DNA of 64,000 nt from an uncultured Alphaproteobacteria bacterium (GTDB taxonomy: Bacteria; Pseudomonadota; Alphaproteobacteria; Puniceispirillales; UBA1172), in the NCBI GenBank assembly GCA_958431225.1, contig OY288107.1, forward strand, positions 879,953 through 943,952. The letters are read 5' to 3'. The notes beneath the pieces are model-generated. The model did not search any database. It had not been told where the DNA came from and saw nothing but the letters and a program-made list of their open reading frames with translations. The translations under genes and the position numbers were made by a program. Shown one piece after another: positions 8,946 through 17,185 of this stretch; the stretch's first letter is position 1, and the number at the start of each line of letters is the position of its first letter.

Positions 8946-9020
8946 TGGCTGGGGCGGTAGGATTCGAACCTACGGTACACGATACCAAAAACCGTTGCCT
9001 TACCACTTGGCTACGCCCCA
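8946..9020 (-). tRNA. tRNA-Gln (anticodon TTG)
   Basis: Read on the minus strand, the gene folds fully. The acceptor stem is TGGGGCG/CGCCCCA, the anticodon stem ACGGT/ATCGT closes loop TTTTGGT with anticodon TTG, and the T arm is GTAGG-TTCGAAT-CCTAC. The discriminator is G and the 3' CCA is encoded (complement at 8946-8948). The 3' end lies 1 bp from the stop of the convergent response regulator gene, so there is no room for a separate terminator between them. Palindromic element C starts 66 bp upstream. Confidence 0.97.
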
Positions 9021-9085
9021 ATTATGAAGATGGAGCAGAACATAACTTTATTGCCTCTATGAATCAAGGATGATTTTTTGAATAT

Positions 9086-9437
9086 ATGGGGGCGCTTCGC
9101 CCCCCAAACCCCCCGACCACGGAACGCCGTGGAGCGAATTTTTGGCTTATGCCACAACACACCGCGCCCTTTTTTCAAAAACCGATGATCGCTTGGTAAA
9201 TGTAATTATCATGGGGGCAAGCCCCCATACCCCCATGCGCCCTTTCTTTATGGCAAGTTTGATTTTTCCAAATAATGATGAACGAATCACCCACACACTC
9301 GCCCCGCGAGGTATTTTTACGAATCCATAGCGATCATCGGTTTTTGAAAAGATGGGCGCAGTTCGTTGTGGCATACGCCAATAAATCGCGGCGGGGCGTT
9401 CCCCGCTCGGGGGGTTTGGGGGGCGAAGCGCCCCCAT
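9086..9437 (+). repeat. Palindromic interspersed element, copy C
   Basis: This fills most of the gap between tRNA-Gln and ispE, both leftward, so this copy lies in a tandem rather than a convergent gap. Its outer hairpins are GGGGGCGC-TTC-GCCCCC on both ends. The second hairpins are CCACGG-AACG-CCGTGG (left) and, on the minus strand, GCGGGG-AACG-CCCCGC (right). The core has the same orientation as copy A, with small changes (CAAATAATGATG in place of CAAATTAAAATG). A 96-residue open frame through it lacks a start context and is an artefact of the palindrome. No gene is visible. Confidence 0.9.
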
Positions 9438-9440
9438 ATC

Positions 9441-10265
9441 TTAAAAATTTGTTCCAGACCAGCTCCAATATTTTTTATTTATTGTTTTTTGTGCTTCGTG
9501 TGCTTGTGTGGGGTTTGGGAATAGTTTGAAGCAGGTGTTTCCTGCGCCGCTTAGTCCTGAGTTTTGGTTTAGGATTTTTAGGATTTCGGTGATTTCTGGG
9601 TTGAGTGTTTGTGCTGTGGGTAGTAGGTCGTTGCCTAGTTTTATGGCTTTTATGGGGTTGATTTCGTTGTTTTTTGGTTGGGTGTATTTTGGGTTTTGTT
9701 TTTTGTATTGTGTGAAGGTTTTTTTTGTTGGGAGGGGGGTTTTTGGTTTTACTAGTAGGATTCCTAGGGGGTTTGGTTTTGGTAGTGGGGTGATGATTTC
9801 GCCTATTCCTTGCATGCGTAGCATGGTGGTTTTGTGGCTTGTTAGCAGTGCGGGGACATCGGCGCCTAGGGTTAGTGCTATTTGGGTTAGGGTTTTTTCG
9901 TTTAGGGGTTTTAGTTTTCTCATGGCTTGGAGTGTTGCGGCGGCGTCTGCGGAGCCGCCGCCTAGTCCGGCGCTTATGGGGATGTTTTTTTCCAAAGTAA
10001 TGGCTAGGGGGGTTTGGTAATTGGTGGCTTTGCGGAAGGCGTCTCTTGCTTGGTGGATGCTGGTGGTTTTTTGGCTGAGGTCTTGTGCCATGCTGCCGTT
10101 TATGGTGATGGAATCTTGCGATGCGGGGGTTAGGGTTAGGCGGTCGGTTAGGTTGGCGAAAATGACTAGCGAATCGATGAGGTGGTAGCCATCAGCGCGG
10201 CGTCCGGTGATGCGTAGATTTAGGTTGATTTTGGCGGGGGCCAAAATGGTTATGGGGGGGGTCAT
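9441..10265 (-). CDS. ispE: 4-diphosphocytidyl-2-C-methyl-D-erythritol kinase
   Basis: 274 residues from ATG 10265 (MTPPITILAPAKINLNL); a longer frame upstream overlaps ETF-QO and has no family support. IspE is the GHMP kinase that phosphorylates CDP-methylerythritol in the MEP isoprenoid pathway. The substrate motif PAKINLNL is at residues 10-17, and the ATP-binding glycine loop is GLGGGSADAAATL. The start lies 20 bp after the ETF-QO stop, so the two are probably co-transcribed. The coding strand is strikingly C/A-rich towards the 3' end (Lys/Pro/Thr-rich C-terminus) next to element C, unlike the preceding gene. Confidence 0.94.
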   Translation of the reverse strand: MTPPITILAPAKINLNLRITGRRADGYHLIDSLVIFANLTDRLTLTPASQDSITINGSMAQDLSQKTTSIHQARDAFRKATNYQTPLAITLEKNIPISAGLGGGSADAAATLQAMRKLKPLNEKTLTQIALTLGADVPALLTSHKTTMLRMQGIGEIITPLPKPNPLGILLVKPKTPLPTKKTFTQYKKQNPKYTQPKNNEINPIKAIKLGNDLLPTAQTLNPEITEILKILNQNSGLSGAGNTCFKLFPNPTQAHEAQKTINKKYWSWSGTNF

Positions 10266-10285
10266 TATTGGTTGCCCGTGCGCGA

Positions 10286-11908
10286 TTACATATTTGGATA
10301 GTTGGGGCCGCCGCCGCCTTCGGGGGTGACCCAATTTATGTTTTGGCTGGGGTCTTTGATGTCGCAGCTCTTGCAATGGACGCAATTTTGGGCGTTGATT
10401 TGTAGGCGCGCGCCGTCCTGGTCGTGGATGATTTCATAGACGCCTGCCGGGCAGTAGCGTTGTTCCGGGGCGTCATAGAGGGCGAGATTGTGGTCTATGG
10501 CTACGGATTCTACTTTTAGTTGTAGATGCACGGGTTGGTTTTCGTTGTGATTTGTGCCTGAAAGATAGACCGAGGAATTGCGGTCAAAACTGACGATGCC
10601 GTCGGGTTTGGGGTAGTTGATTTTTGGCATCTCGGCGGCGGGGCGGAGTTGGTCGTGGTCGTTATGGTGTTGGAATGTCCATGGCGCGCGTCCGCGTAGG
10701 ATATAGGTATCTATGCCCGCATACGCCATGCCGAGCCAGAGCCCGCGTTTGAAGCCCGGGCGGATGTTGCGGACGCGGTATAACTCGTCCCATATCCAAG
10801 AATCTTTTATTTTTGCGCTGTAGCTGGTGGGTTCGCTTTGGGCTTCTAAATTTTCAAATATGGCATCGGCTGCTAGCATTCCTGATTTCATGGCGGTGTG
10901 GGTGCCTTTGATTTTTGGCACATTGAGGAAGCCGGCGGTGCAGCCGACTAGACAGCCGCCGGGGAAAGTTAGTTTCGGCACCGATTGGAAGCCGCCTTCA
11001 TTGAGGGCGCGCGCACCATAAGCGACACGCCGTCCGCCTTCAAAAACCTCCCTTACTTTGGGGTGGGTTTTGAAACGTTGGAATTCTTCAAAAGGCGATA
11101 GATGCGGGTTTTTGTAATCTAGCCCGATGACGTAGCCCACGGCGACTTGGTTGCCATTGAGGTGGTAGAGGAATGAACCCCCATAAACATCGCTTTTGAC
11201 CGGCCAGCCCACGGAATGCCAGACTGTGCCCGGGGCGGCTTGGCTCGGGTCAATATCCCATAATTCTTTGATGCCGATGGCGTAGGTTTGTGGGTCTTTG
11301 CCGTCGCGCAGGTTGAAACGCGCAAAAAGTGTTTTGGTTAAATGCCCGCGACAGCCCTCGGCGAAAATGGTCTGTTTTGCCAATAATTCATAACCCGCAT
11401 CAAATTGTTCGGTGGGCTGGCCTTGGCGGTCTAGCCCCATGGCACCGGTGGCGACACCGCGCACATGGCCCGCCTCATCGTATAAAATTTCGGCGGCGGC
11501 GAAGCCGGTGAAAATATCTACCCCCAAGGCTTCGGCTTCTGCCCCGAGCCAACGGCAGAAATTGCCGAGGCTGATGATGTAATTGCCGTGATTGTGCATC
11601 TGCGGCGGTGTGGGGAGACGCCACGCGCTTTTTGCGCTGAGATACATGAAGCGGTCGCGGGTGACTGGCGTGTCCAATGGGGCATTGCGTTCTGCCCAAT
11701 CGGGGAGGAGTTCATTGAGGGCGCGGGGTTCTAGCACCGCCCCTGACAGAATATGCGCGCCAATCTCGGCGCCTTTTTCAATGAGGCAGACGCTGATATC
11801 GCGTCCTTCCTCATGTGCGCGTTGTTTGAGGCGGATGGCGGCGCTCAGCCCCGAAGGCCCGCCACCAATAATGACTACATCAAATTCCATCGATTCGCGG
11901 TTGCTCAT
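10286..11908 (-). CDS. Electron transfer flavoprotein-ubiquinone oxidoreductase
   Basis: 540 residues, the usual length. ETF-QO passes electrons from electron-transfer flavoprotein to ubiquinone at the inner membrane during fatty-acid and amino-acid oxidation. The FAD dinucleotide motif [17 protein letters not shown] is at the N-terminus. The C-terminal ferredoxin-like 4Fe-4S site has CPAGVYE, then [18 protein letters not shown], providing the cluster cysteines. Start ATG 11908 is preceded by GGAGA at a good distance. It is divergent from the uracil-DNA glycosylase gene and is followed by ispE. Confidence 0.96.
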   Translation of the reverse strand: MSNRESMEFDVVIIGGGPSGLSAAIRLKQRAHEEGRDISVCLIEKGAEIGAHILSGAVLEPRALNELLPDWAERNAPLDTPVTRDRFMYLSAKSAWRLPTPPQMHNHGNYIISLGNFCRWLGAEAEALGVDIFTGFAAAEILYDEAGHVRGVATGAMGLDRQGQPTEQFDAGYELLAKQTIFAEGCRGHLTKTLFARFNLRDGKDPQTYAIGIKELWDIDPSQAAPGTVWHSVGWPVKSDVYGGSFLYHLNGNQVAVGYVIGLDYKNPHLSPFEEFQRFKTHPKVREVFEGGRRVAYGARALNEGGFQSVPKLTFPGGCLVGCTAGFLNVPKIKGTHTAMKSGMLAADAIFENLEAQSEPTSYSAKIKDSWIWDELYRVRNIRPGFKRGLWLGMAYAGIDTYILRGRAPWTFQHHNDHDQLRPAAEMPKINYPKPDGIVSFDRNSSVYLSGTNHNENQPVHLQLKVESVAIDHNLALYDAPEQRYCPAGVYEIIHDQDGARLQINAQNCVHCKSCDIKDPSQNINWVTPEGGGGPNYPNM

Positions 11909-11978
11909 GATATGTCTCCAATTTGCTTTTGCTATGTGCTAGTCTATCCATAATTAGCCGAAAAGGGAATCAATTATT

Positions 11979-12797
11979 ATGCAAAATTTAGACAATCATG
12001 CAAAATTGCTCGCGGCACTACGCTGGCAAGTGGAAGCCGGGGCGGATGAGGCGGTGCAGGATACACCTTATCAGCTTGCCGAAGGCCACCTACGCGGTGG
12101 GGCGCCACCGCGCGCGGTGGAGCCACGGGACGCCGTGGAGCGATTAAAGGGGCGCGTGGAATCGCAGTCTGTGCCTCAACCTACGCCTGCACCTAAGGTG
12201 CTGCCTCAGGCAGTGCCTGATTTTTCGGCTTGTGCTAGTCTTGAAGAATTGCGGGAGGCGGTGGCGGGGTTTGATTTGGATTTGAAGGCGACCGCCACAC
12301 AGATGGTGTTTGCTGATGGCGACCCTGCCTCCAAAATTATGTTTATTGGTGAAGCCCCCGGGGGGGATGAGGACCGCCAAGGGAGGCCTTTTGTTGGGGT
12401 AAGCGGAAAATTGTTCAATAAAATGCTCGCCTCTATTGGTTTGATGCGGGAACATATCTATATCACGAATACGATATTATGGCGTCCGCCGGGGAATCGT
12501 ACGCCTACCGAGGAGGAAGTCGCGGTGTTTTTGCCGATTTTGCGGCGGCATATCGCACTGGTTGCACCTGAAATTTTGGTCTGTCTTGGCGGGGCGGCGG
12601 CTAAGGCTTTGCTGGCTACGGATATGGGGATTTTGAAATTGCGTGGGCGCTGGCATGATTATGATATGGGGGGGACGATGTTGCCGCTGCTACCGACTCT
12701 GCATCCGGCTTATCTATTGCGTATGCCCGAACAAAAAACCTTGGCTTGGCGTGATTTTTGTTTGATTGCGCAAAAAATGCGTGAAAAAAGCATCTAA
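11979..12797 (+). CDS. Uracil-DNA glycosylase, family 4-like, with palindrome-built linker
   Basis: 272 residues. The catalytic part starts near residue 115 with the motif MFIGEAPGGDEDRQGRPFVG and ends with LHPAYLLR, as in bacterial family 4 glycosylases that excise uracil from DNA. Two of the family's iron-sulphur cysteines seem absent: the usual C before RPPGNR is W (TILWRPPGNR) and the following position is F. From memory the W form occurs in other alphaproteobacterial members, so the cluster may be lost. Residues about 36-80, between the N-terminal helix and the catalytic domain, are encoded by a run of perfect DNA palindromes (12086-12213). One of them copies the second hairpin of the interspersed element. 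Confidence 0.88.
   Translation: MQNLDNHAKLLAALRWQVEAGADEAVQDTPYQLAEGHLRGGAPPRAVEPRDAVERLKGRVESQSVPQPTPAPKVLPQAVPDFSACASLEELREAVAGFDLDLKATATQMVFADGDPASKIMFIGEAPGGDEDRQGRPFVGVSGKLFNKMLASIGLMREHIYITNTILWRPPGNRTPTEEEVAVFLPILRRHIALVAPEILVCLGGAAAKALLATDMGILKLRGRWHDYDMGGTMLPLLPTLHPAYLLRMPEQKTLAWRDFCLIAQKMREKSI
12086..12213 (+). repeat. Cluster of palindromes inside the uracil-DNA glycosylase coding sequence
   Basis: Successive perfect inverted repeats are: CCACC-TACGC-GGTGG (12086-12100), GGTGG-GGCG-CCACC (12096-12109), CCACCGCG/CGCGGTGG (12105-12120), CCACGG-GACG-CCGTGG (12123-12138), GCACCT-A-AGGTGC (12189-12201) and CTGCCT-C-AGGCAG (12201-12213). The fourth, with its trailing AGCGATT, matches an arm of the 350-bp element. 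The last two match the 13-bp CTNAG family. The reading frame stays open throughout and encodes a Pro/Arg/Gln-rich linker. Confidence 0.9.
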
Positions 12798-12839
12798 ATT
12801 TGTAAATGTAATTCTGGGAATTTATGGTAAGATTCTATC

Positions 12840-14666
12840 ATGGTACGGATAAAGGTATATTTGGGCGTTTTGGCGGTGGTTTTATTATTGCCGCGCTTGG
12901 CTTTTGGTGAGGTGGGGGGCGCGGTGGTTTTGCCGACACCGTTACCGACACCGTTGGGGGCGGCGGATATTAAACGTTATCAAGAAATTTTTGACCTGCA
13001 ACAAGATACGCGATGGCACGATGCCGACCTGCTTATTGCCGAGTTGGAAAATCCGATTTTGCTGGGGCGGGTGTTGGCGCAACGCTATCTGCATCCCACC
13101 GGGTGGCGGTCTAGATATGGCGAATTACGCGATTGGCTGGCGCTTTACAACGACCATCCGGCCGCTACACGCATCTATCGGCTGGCGCGCAAACGCAAAC
13201 CTGCCGATGCTAAATCCCCGCAAACCCCTAAGAAAAAATATCTGAACGGCTATGGGCGCGTTTATGCGGATGCGCGTTATGTGCGTATTCCGATAAGTTA
13301 TCAGCAACGTGCTTCGCTTGCGAAAACGCGGGCTGTGGCGCGCGATGTGCGGCGGCAGATTCGCACGGGGCATCTTGCGGCTGCGCTCAAAATTTTAGAA
13401 AATACGGATAATCGGCGCCACCTGAGCAAAATGGAAGAAGCGGTGTTGCGTGTGGATATCGCGCATGGTTATTTCATCTATGGCAAAAATTATGATGCCA
13501 TCAGACAAGCCGAACGGGCTTTGGATTTGCTGGTGGCAAGCGGGGCGGCGGCGGATGCGTTGCCCCGGGGGCTTTGGGTGGCAGGGATTGCCGCTTGGCG
13601 TGCCGGGGATATGGTGGTGGCTTCGGATTATATGCACCGCTTGGCTGATGCGGACCCCGCCGACCACGCACTCGCAAGTGCCGGGGCGTTCTGGGCGAGC
13701 CGTGCCGATTTGCGCACGGGCAAAGCCGACCAATCGCTCCACTATCTCGCCCAAGCCGCGCGCTATCAAGATACATTTTACGGGATGCTGGCGGCGGAGG
13801 CTTTGGGGCAGGATATTACCCTTGATTTTTCGCTGCCGCAACTGGATGCGGGGTATATTGATTGGCTCAATGCGCGCCCGGGTGGCAGACGCGCCTTTGC
13901 CCTGTTGCAAGTGGGGGAGACCTATCATGCGAGCCGCGAGTTGCGCTATCTTTGGGAAGAACATCGCGCGGTTGATAAACCGAAATTGATGGCGCTGGCG
14001 GCACAAACCCACATGGCCGGGCTGGCATTTCGTGCCGCCGGAATTATCCACGAAGAAAGCGGCAAGAGTTGGTATGGGGGGCTTTATCCTATCCCTGATT
14101 TTCGCACCGCTTTGCCGCTTCGTGTTGATCACGCGCTGTTGCTGGCGATTATGCGCCAAGAATCAGCCTTTAACCCGCGCGCGCAATCATGGGCGAAGGC
14201 GAGTGGCTTGATGCAGTTGATGCCGCGCACCGCCGCTTATATTGCCCGCGACCGCAGCTATCGTGATAGCAAACGCCATGATTTGCTGATTCCTGAGGTC
14301 AATATCCGTCTTGGCGAAGATTATATTCTTTATCTTTTGGAAGCGCCGGTTGTTGGGAGCGATTTGATTCGCCTCCTTGCCGCCTATAATGCCGGTCCCG
14401 GCAATTTACGTAAATGGTCCAAAGATATTGAGCATGGCGGCGATGTGTTGATTTTGCTCGAATCTCTGCGCGCGCGTGAGACGCGGTTTTATGTCAAAAA
14501 TGTTATGATCAATTTCTGGATTTATAGCAAATTACGCGGCAAAGAGGCACCTAGTGTCGCCGCCCTCGCCGCCGGACATGGGGCTATCATCCATAGCATC
14601 CACCAACCCGATTGCCCGATTACCAATCTTGCCGAAGCCTGTGCGGATGGTGATGATGGCTCTTGA
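12840..14666 (+). CDS. Soluble lytic murein transglycosylase (Slt-like)
   Basis: 608 residues with an N-terminal signal peptide (hydrophobic VYLGVLAVVLLLPRLAFG). A long helical-repeat superhelix precedes the C-terminal lysozyme-like SLT domain. Catalytic Glu441 lies in MRQESAFNP, followed by ASGLMQLMP and AAYNAGPGNL, the three hallmark motifs. The enzyme cleaves peptidoglycan with 1,6-anhydro product formation in the periplasm. Just after the signal is a duplicated LPTP unit encoded by a 12-bp tandem repeat (12933-12956). The gene overlaps the start of moaB by 11 bp. Confidence 0.93.
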   Translation: MVRIKVYLGVLAVVLLLPRLAFGEVGGAVVLPTPLPTPLGAADIKRYQEIFDLQQDTRWHDADLLIAELENPILLGRVLAQRYLHPTGWRSRYGELRDWLALYNDHPAATRIYRLARKRKPADAKSPQTPKKKYLNGYGRVYADARYVRIPISYQQRASLAKTRAVARDVRRQIRTGHLAAALKILENTDNRRHLSKMEEAVLRVDIAHGYFIYGKNYDAIRQAERALDLLVASGAAADALPRGLWVAGIAAWRAGDMVVASDYMHRLADADPADHALASAGAFWASRADLRTGKADQSLHYLAQAARYQDTFYGMLAAEALGQDITLDFSLPQLDAGYIDWLNARPGGRRAFALLQVGETYHASRELRYLWEEHRAVDKPKLMALAAQTHMAGLAFRAAGIIHEESGKSWYGGLYPIPDFRTALPLRVDHALLLAIMRQESAFNPRAQSWAKASGLMQLMPRTAAYIARDRSYRDSKRHDLLIPEVNIRLGEDYILYLLEAPVVGSDLIRLLAAYNAGPGNLRKWSKDIEHGGDVLILLESLRARETRFYVKNVMINFWIYSKLRGKEAPSVAALAAGHGAIIHSIHQPDCPITNLAEACADGDDGS

Positions 14667-15216
14667 GCAAGTGCGTGATTTTCAGCCTGTCGCTATCGCC
14701 GTTTTGACGATTTCGGACTCGCGCAGCCGTGATGATGATAAATCCGGTGATGTATTGGCGGCGCGGATTGTTGATGCCGGGCATAATTTAGCCGGGCGGG
14801 CGTTGGTGGCGGATGATATTGACGCTATTGGTCAGCAGATTTTGAGTTGGTGCGAATCGGGCGGGGTGGATGCGATTATTACTACTGGCGGCACGGGTTT
14901 GACTGGGCGCGATGTTACCCCTGAAGCTTTGCGCAAAATTATGGATAAGGAAATTGACGGCTTTGGCGAGGCATTTCGCTGGGTGAGCTGGCAAAAAATT
15001 GGCACCTCCTCTATGCAGAGTCGGGCGCTGGCTTGTGTGGTTAAGGGGGTCTATGTGTTTGCGCTACCCGGGTCGCCTTCGGCGTGCCGTGATGGCTGGG
15101 ATGAATTATTGGTGCATCAGCTAGATCTGCGCCATCGCCCGTGCAATTTTGTTGAGATTATGCCACGCCTAATGGAGGGTGCCAGCACCCAAGGCACCGG
15201 ACGGGGCGAAAAATGA
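14656..15216 (+). CDS. moaB: Molybdenum cofactor biosynthesis protein B (MoaB/Mog family)
   Basis: 186 residues from ATG 14656; ATGs at 14647 and 14653 are alternatives, all overlapping the end of the transglycosylase gene. The fold is the MoCF_biosynth domain: VLTISDSRS near the N-terminus, the molybdopterin-binding GVDAIITTGGTGLTGRDVTPEAL, and the C-terminal VFALPGSPSACRDGW. Members adenylylate molybdopterin or bind it during molybdenum-cofactor synthesis. No other moa/moe genes are nearby, so its position here probably reflects co-transcription only. The C-terminal tail (MEGASTQGTGRGEK) contains the DNA palindrome GGTGC-CA-GCACC at 15178-15189. The stop overlaps the rnhB start (ATGA). Confidence 0.9.
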   Translation: MALEQVRDFQPVAIAVLTISDSRSRDDDKSGDVLAARIVDAGHNLAGRALVADDIDAIGQQILSWCESGGVDAIITTGGTGLTGRDVTPEALRKIMDKEIDGFGEAFRWVSWQKIGTSSMQSRALACVVKGVYVFALPGSPSACRDGWDELLVHQLDLRHRPCNFVEIMPRLMEGASTQGTGRGEK

Positions 15217-15932
15217 GGGGCGTGCGTTCGCGGGGCATCGTGCCAGATTTTTCTTATGAACGTGCTTGGCTTGATGCGCATGCTGATGGGTTGGTGATTG
15301 GCATTGATGAGGCCGGGCGTGGGTCTTGGGCGGGGGCGGTGGTTGCTGGGGCGGCGTGGATTAGCCCCGATGCTGTGGCGGAACTGCCCCCTGATCTTGC
15401 GGATAGTAAGCGGCTTAGCGCAGCGCAACGTTGGCGTATGTTTGCGCAATTGACGGCATTGGCGGAAGATGCCGAAAAATTGGCTTTTGCTACGGGTTCT
15501 GTTTCGGCGGCGGATATTGATTCCTGTGGCATTGTGCCGGCGACATTTCGGGCGATGGAATTGGCGGTGGAAGCACTACTTCCGTTTTTGGCAAAAATTT
15601 TTGGGGCATCGCTATTACTTGTGGATGGTCCGCGCGCGCCTGATTTTGCGGATGTAGGGGCGCCGATGCGTCCGCTGGTGAAACCAGTCATTCGCGGCGA
15701 TGCTAAGGTGCTTTCTATTGCTGTGGGGGCGTTGGCGGCGAAATGTTGCCGCGACCAAATGATGTGCGCCCTTGCCGAAACATATCCGCATTATGGCTGG
15801 CAGAATAATAAGGGCTATGGCACGGCAGAACACCAAGCGGGGCTTAAAAAGCACGGCATTAGCCCCTATCATCGCACCTCATTTCGCCCCATCGCGCGTT
15901 TTCAGCCGCAACATAAAGAATCACCCGCTTAA
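15213..15932 (+). CDS. rnhB: Ribonuclease HII
   Basis: 239 residues. RNase HII removes ribonucleotides from DNA and RNA from hybrids. The catalytic DE pair is in VIGIDEAGRGSWAGAV. The remaining acidic residues are in LADSKRLSAAQRW and LLLVDGPRAPDF, and the family signature NKGYGTAEHQAGLKKHG lies near the C-terminus. The gene begins within the moaB stop (ATGA, 4-bp overlap), so the two are translationally coupled. The third gene of the transglycosylase-moaB-rnhB run, it is followed by ccrM after 110 bp. Confidence 0.94.
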   Translation: MRGVRSRGIVPDFSYERAWLDAHADGLVIGIDEAGRGSWAGAVVAGAAWISPDAVAELPPDLADSKRLSAAQRWRMFAQLTALAEDAEKLAFATGSVSAADIDSCGIVPATFRAMELAVEALLPFLAKIFGASLLLVDGPRAPDFADVGAPMRPLVKPVIRGDAKVLSIAVGALAAKCCRDQMMCALAETYPHYGWQNNKGYGTAEHQAGLKKHGISPYHRTSFRPIARFQPQHKESPA

Positions 15933-15960
15933 CGCACCACAAGATATGGTTTCACGAATC
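15918..15960 (+). promoter_or_regulatory. Two GANTC sites upstream of ccrM
   Basis: GAATC occurs at 15918-15922 and 15956-15960, about 80-125 bp before the ccrM start and spanning the rnhB stop. GANTC is the target of CcrM. In Caulobacter, methylation of GANTC sites in the ccrM promoter region modulates its own transcription (established knowledge). Whether these two sites act similarly here is inference; two 4-base-specific sites in this length could also be chance. Confidence 0.3.
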
Positions 15961-16042
15961 AATTTCCCTCTATAACGCATTGACTTAAACACAAAAAAGC
16001 GGTTTTATCCCCCCCTTAGCTGTTTTCGTGAAAGGGTTTATG

Positions 16043-17185
16043 ATGGCGCGCAAACAAAAACGCGATGTTTTAATTGATGTTTTGATTCATGGCGATTGTG
16101 TCCAAGCCATGCGTCAATTAGATGCGGCTTCGGTGGATATGATTTTTGCTGACCCGCCCTATAATCTACAACTGGGGCAGGCGGTTTTGACGCGCCCTGA
16201 CCATTCTAAAGTTGATGGGATTGATGATGGCGATGCTTGGGACCAATTTGGCAGTTTTGCCGCGTATGATGCGTTCAGTGCGGCTTGGCTGGGGGAGGCG
16301 CGGCGGATTTTGAAGCCCGATGGCACCATCTGGGTGATTGGGGCGTATCATAATATCTTTCGGCTGGGGGCGGTGATGCAGAATCTCGGGTTTTGGACGC
16401 TCAATGATGTGATTTGGCTCAAAAATAATCCGATGCCGAATTTTCGCGGACGCCGATTGACTAATGCCCACGAAACACTGATTTGGGCGGCGCATAACCG
16501 CAAATCGCGCTATACGTTTAATTATCAAGCCATGAAAGTGTTTAATGATGACCGCCAACTGCGTTCGGATTGGCGGTTGCCGATTTGTGCGGGTAATGAA
16601 CGGCTCAAACATAAAGGCGAAAAAGCGCATCCTACGCAAAAACCCGAGGCTTTGTTGCGGCGGGTTATTTTGGCATCTACGCGCCCGGGGGATGTGGTGC
16701 TTGACCCGTTTTTTGGCACTGGCACCACCGGGGCGGTGGCAAAAATGTTGCGGCGGCATTGGATTGGTATTGAGGCGGATGCGGATTATGTGCGTCTTGC
16801 CAAAAAGCGTGTTGATGCTGTGCGCGCCCTTGGCGATGTGGATTTGCTGGAAACCCCGGAAAAACGCGATGAAGTCAAAGTGCCTTTTGGGGTGTTGTTG
16901 GAACAGGGGCTGATTAAGGCGGGTGATGAGTTGCGGAGCGATTGCGGGGCATATAGGGCAAAAGTGCGGGTGGATGGCAGCCTTAAAGCCAGCGGGTTTA
17001 GCGATTCAGCTGCGGGATTCAGCGGCTCGGCGGCGCTTAGCGGCTCGATTCATAGTTTGGCGGCACAATTGCTTGGGCGTCAGAGCTGTAATGGCTGGAC
17101 ATTTTGGCAAGTGCGTAAAAATCGTCAAGTGATTCCCATTGACCAATTGCGCCGTGAAGCGCGCTTGCGTTTGGATAGTGCCTAG
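16043..17185 (+). CDS. ccrM: CcrM-like adenine-N6 DNA methyltransferase (GANTC)
   Basis: 380 residues from ATG 16043, placed 6 bp after an AAAGGG site; ATG 16040 and GTG 16028 are also in frame. The order is beta-class: catalytic DPPYNL near residue 40, then the SAM motif DPFFGTGTTG near residue 225. The C-terminal ~100-residue domain typical of CcrM is present (GWTFWQVRKN). CcrM methylates GANTC late in the cell cycle. An alanine/serine/glycine repeat (SGFSDSAAGFSGSAALSGS) lengthens the linker before that C-terminal domain. The TAG stop overlaps the stop region of convergent apt by 4 bp. Confidence 0.93.
   Translation: MARKQKRDVLIDVLIHGDCVQAMRQLDAASVDMIFADPPYNLQLGQAVLTRPDHSKVDGIDDGDAWDQFGSFAAYDAFSAAWLGEARRILKPDGTIWVIGAYHNIFRLGAVMQNLGFWTLNDVIWLKNNPMPNFRGRRLTNAHETLIWAAHNRKSRYTFNYQAMKVFNDDRQLRSDWRLPICAGNERLKHKGEKAHPTQKPEALLRRVILASTRPGDVVLDPFFGTGTTGAVAKMLRRHWIGIEADADYVRLAKKRVDAVRALGDVDLLETPEKRDEVKVPFGVLLEQGLIKAGDELRSDCGAYRAKVRVDGSLKASGFSDSAAGFSGSAALSGSIHSLAAQLLGRQSCNGWTFWQVRKNRQVIPIDQLRREARLRLDSA

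Noticed and set aside
9147..9437. Open frame of 96 residues in element copy C, with similar frames in copies A, B and D
   Set aside because: It follows the palindrome, has no ribosome binding site, differs in frame among copies, and gives low-complexity Arg/Pro/Gly peptides.
14554..14655. Longer N-terminus for MoaB
   Set aside because: This part lies in another frame of the transglycosylase coding sequence and has no family similarity; the start at 14656 fits the MoaB fold.
15945..15962. parS-like site near GTTTCACG
   Set aside because: Only one half-site is present (GGTTTCACGAATC); the inverted half is missing.
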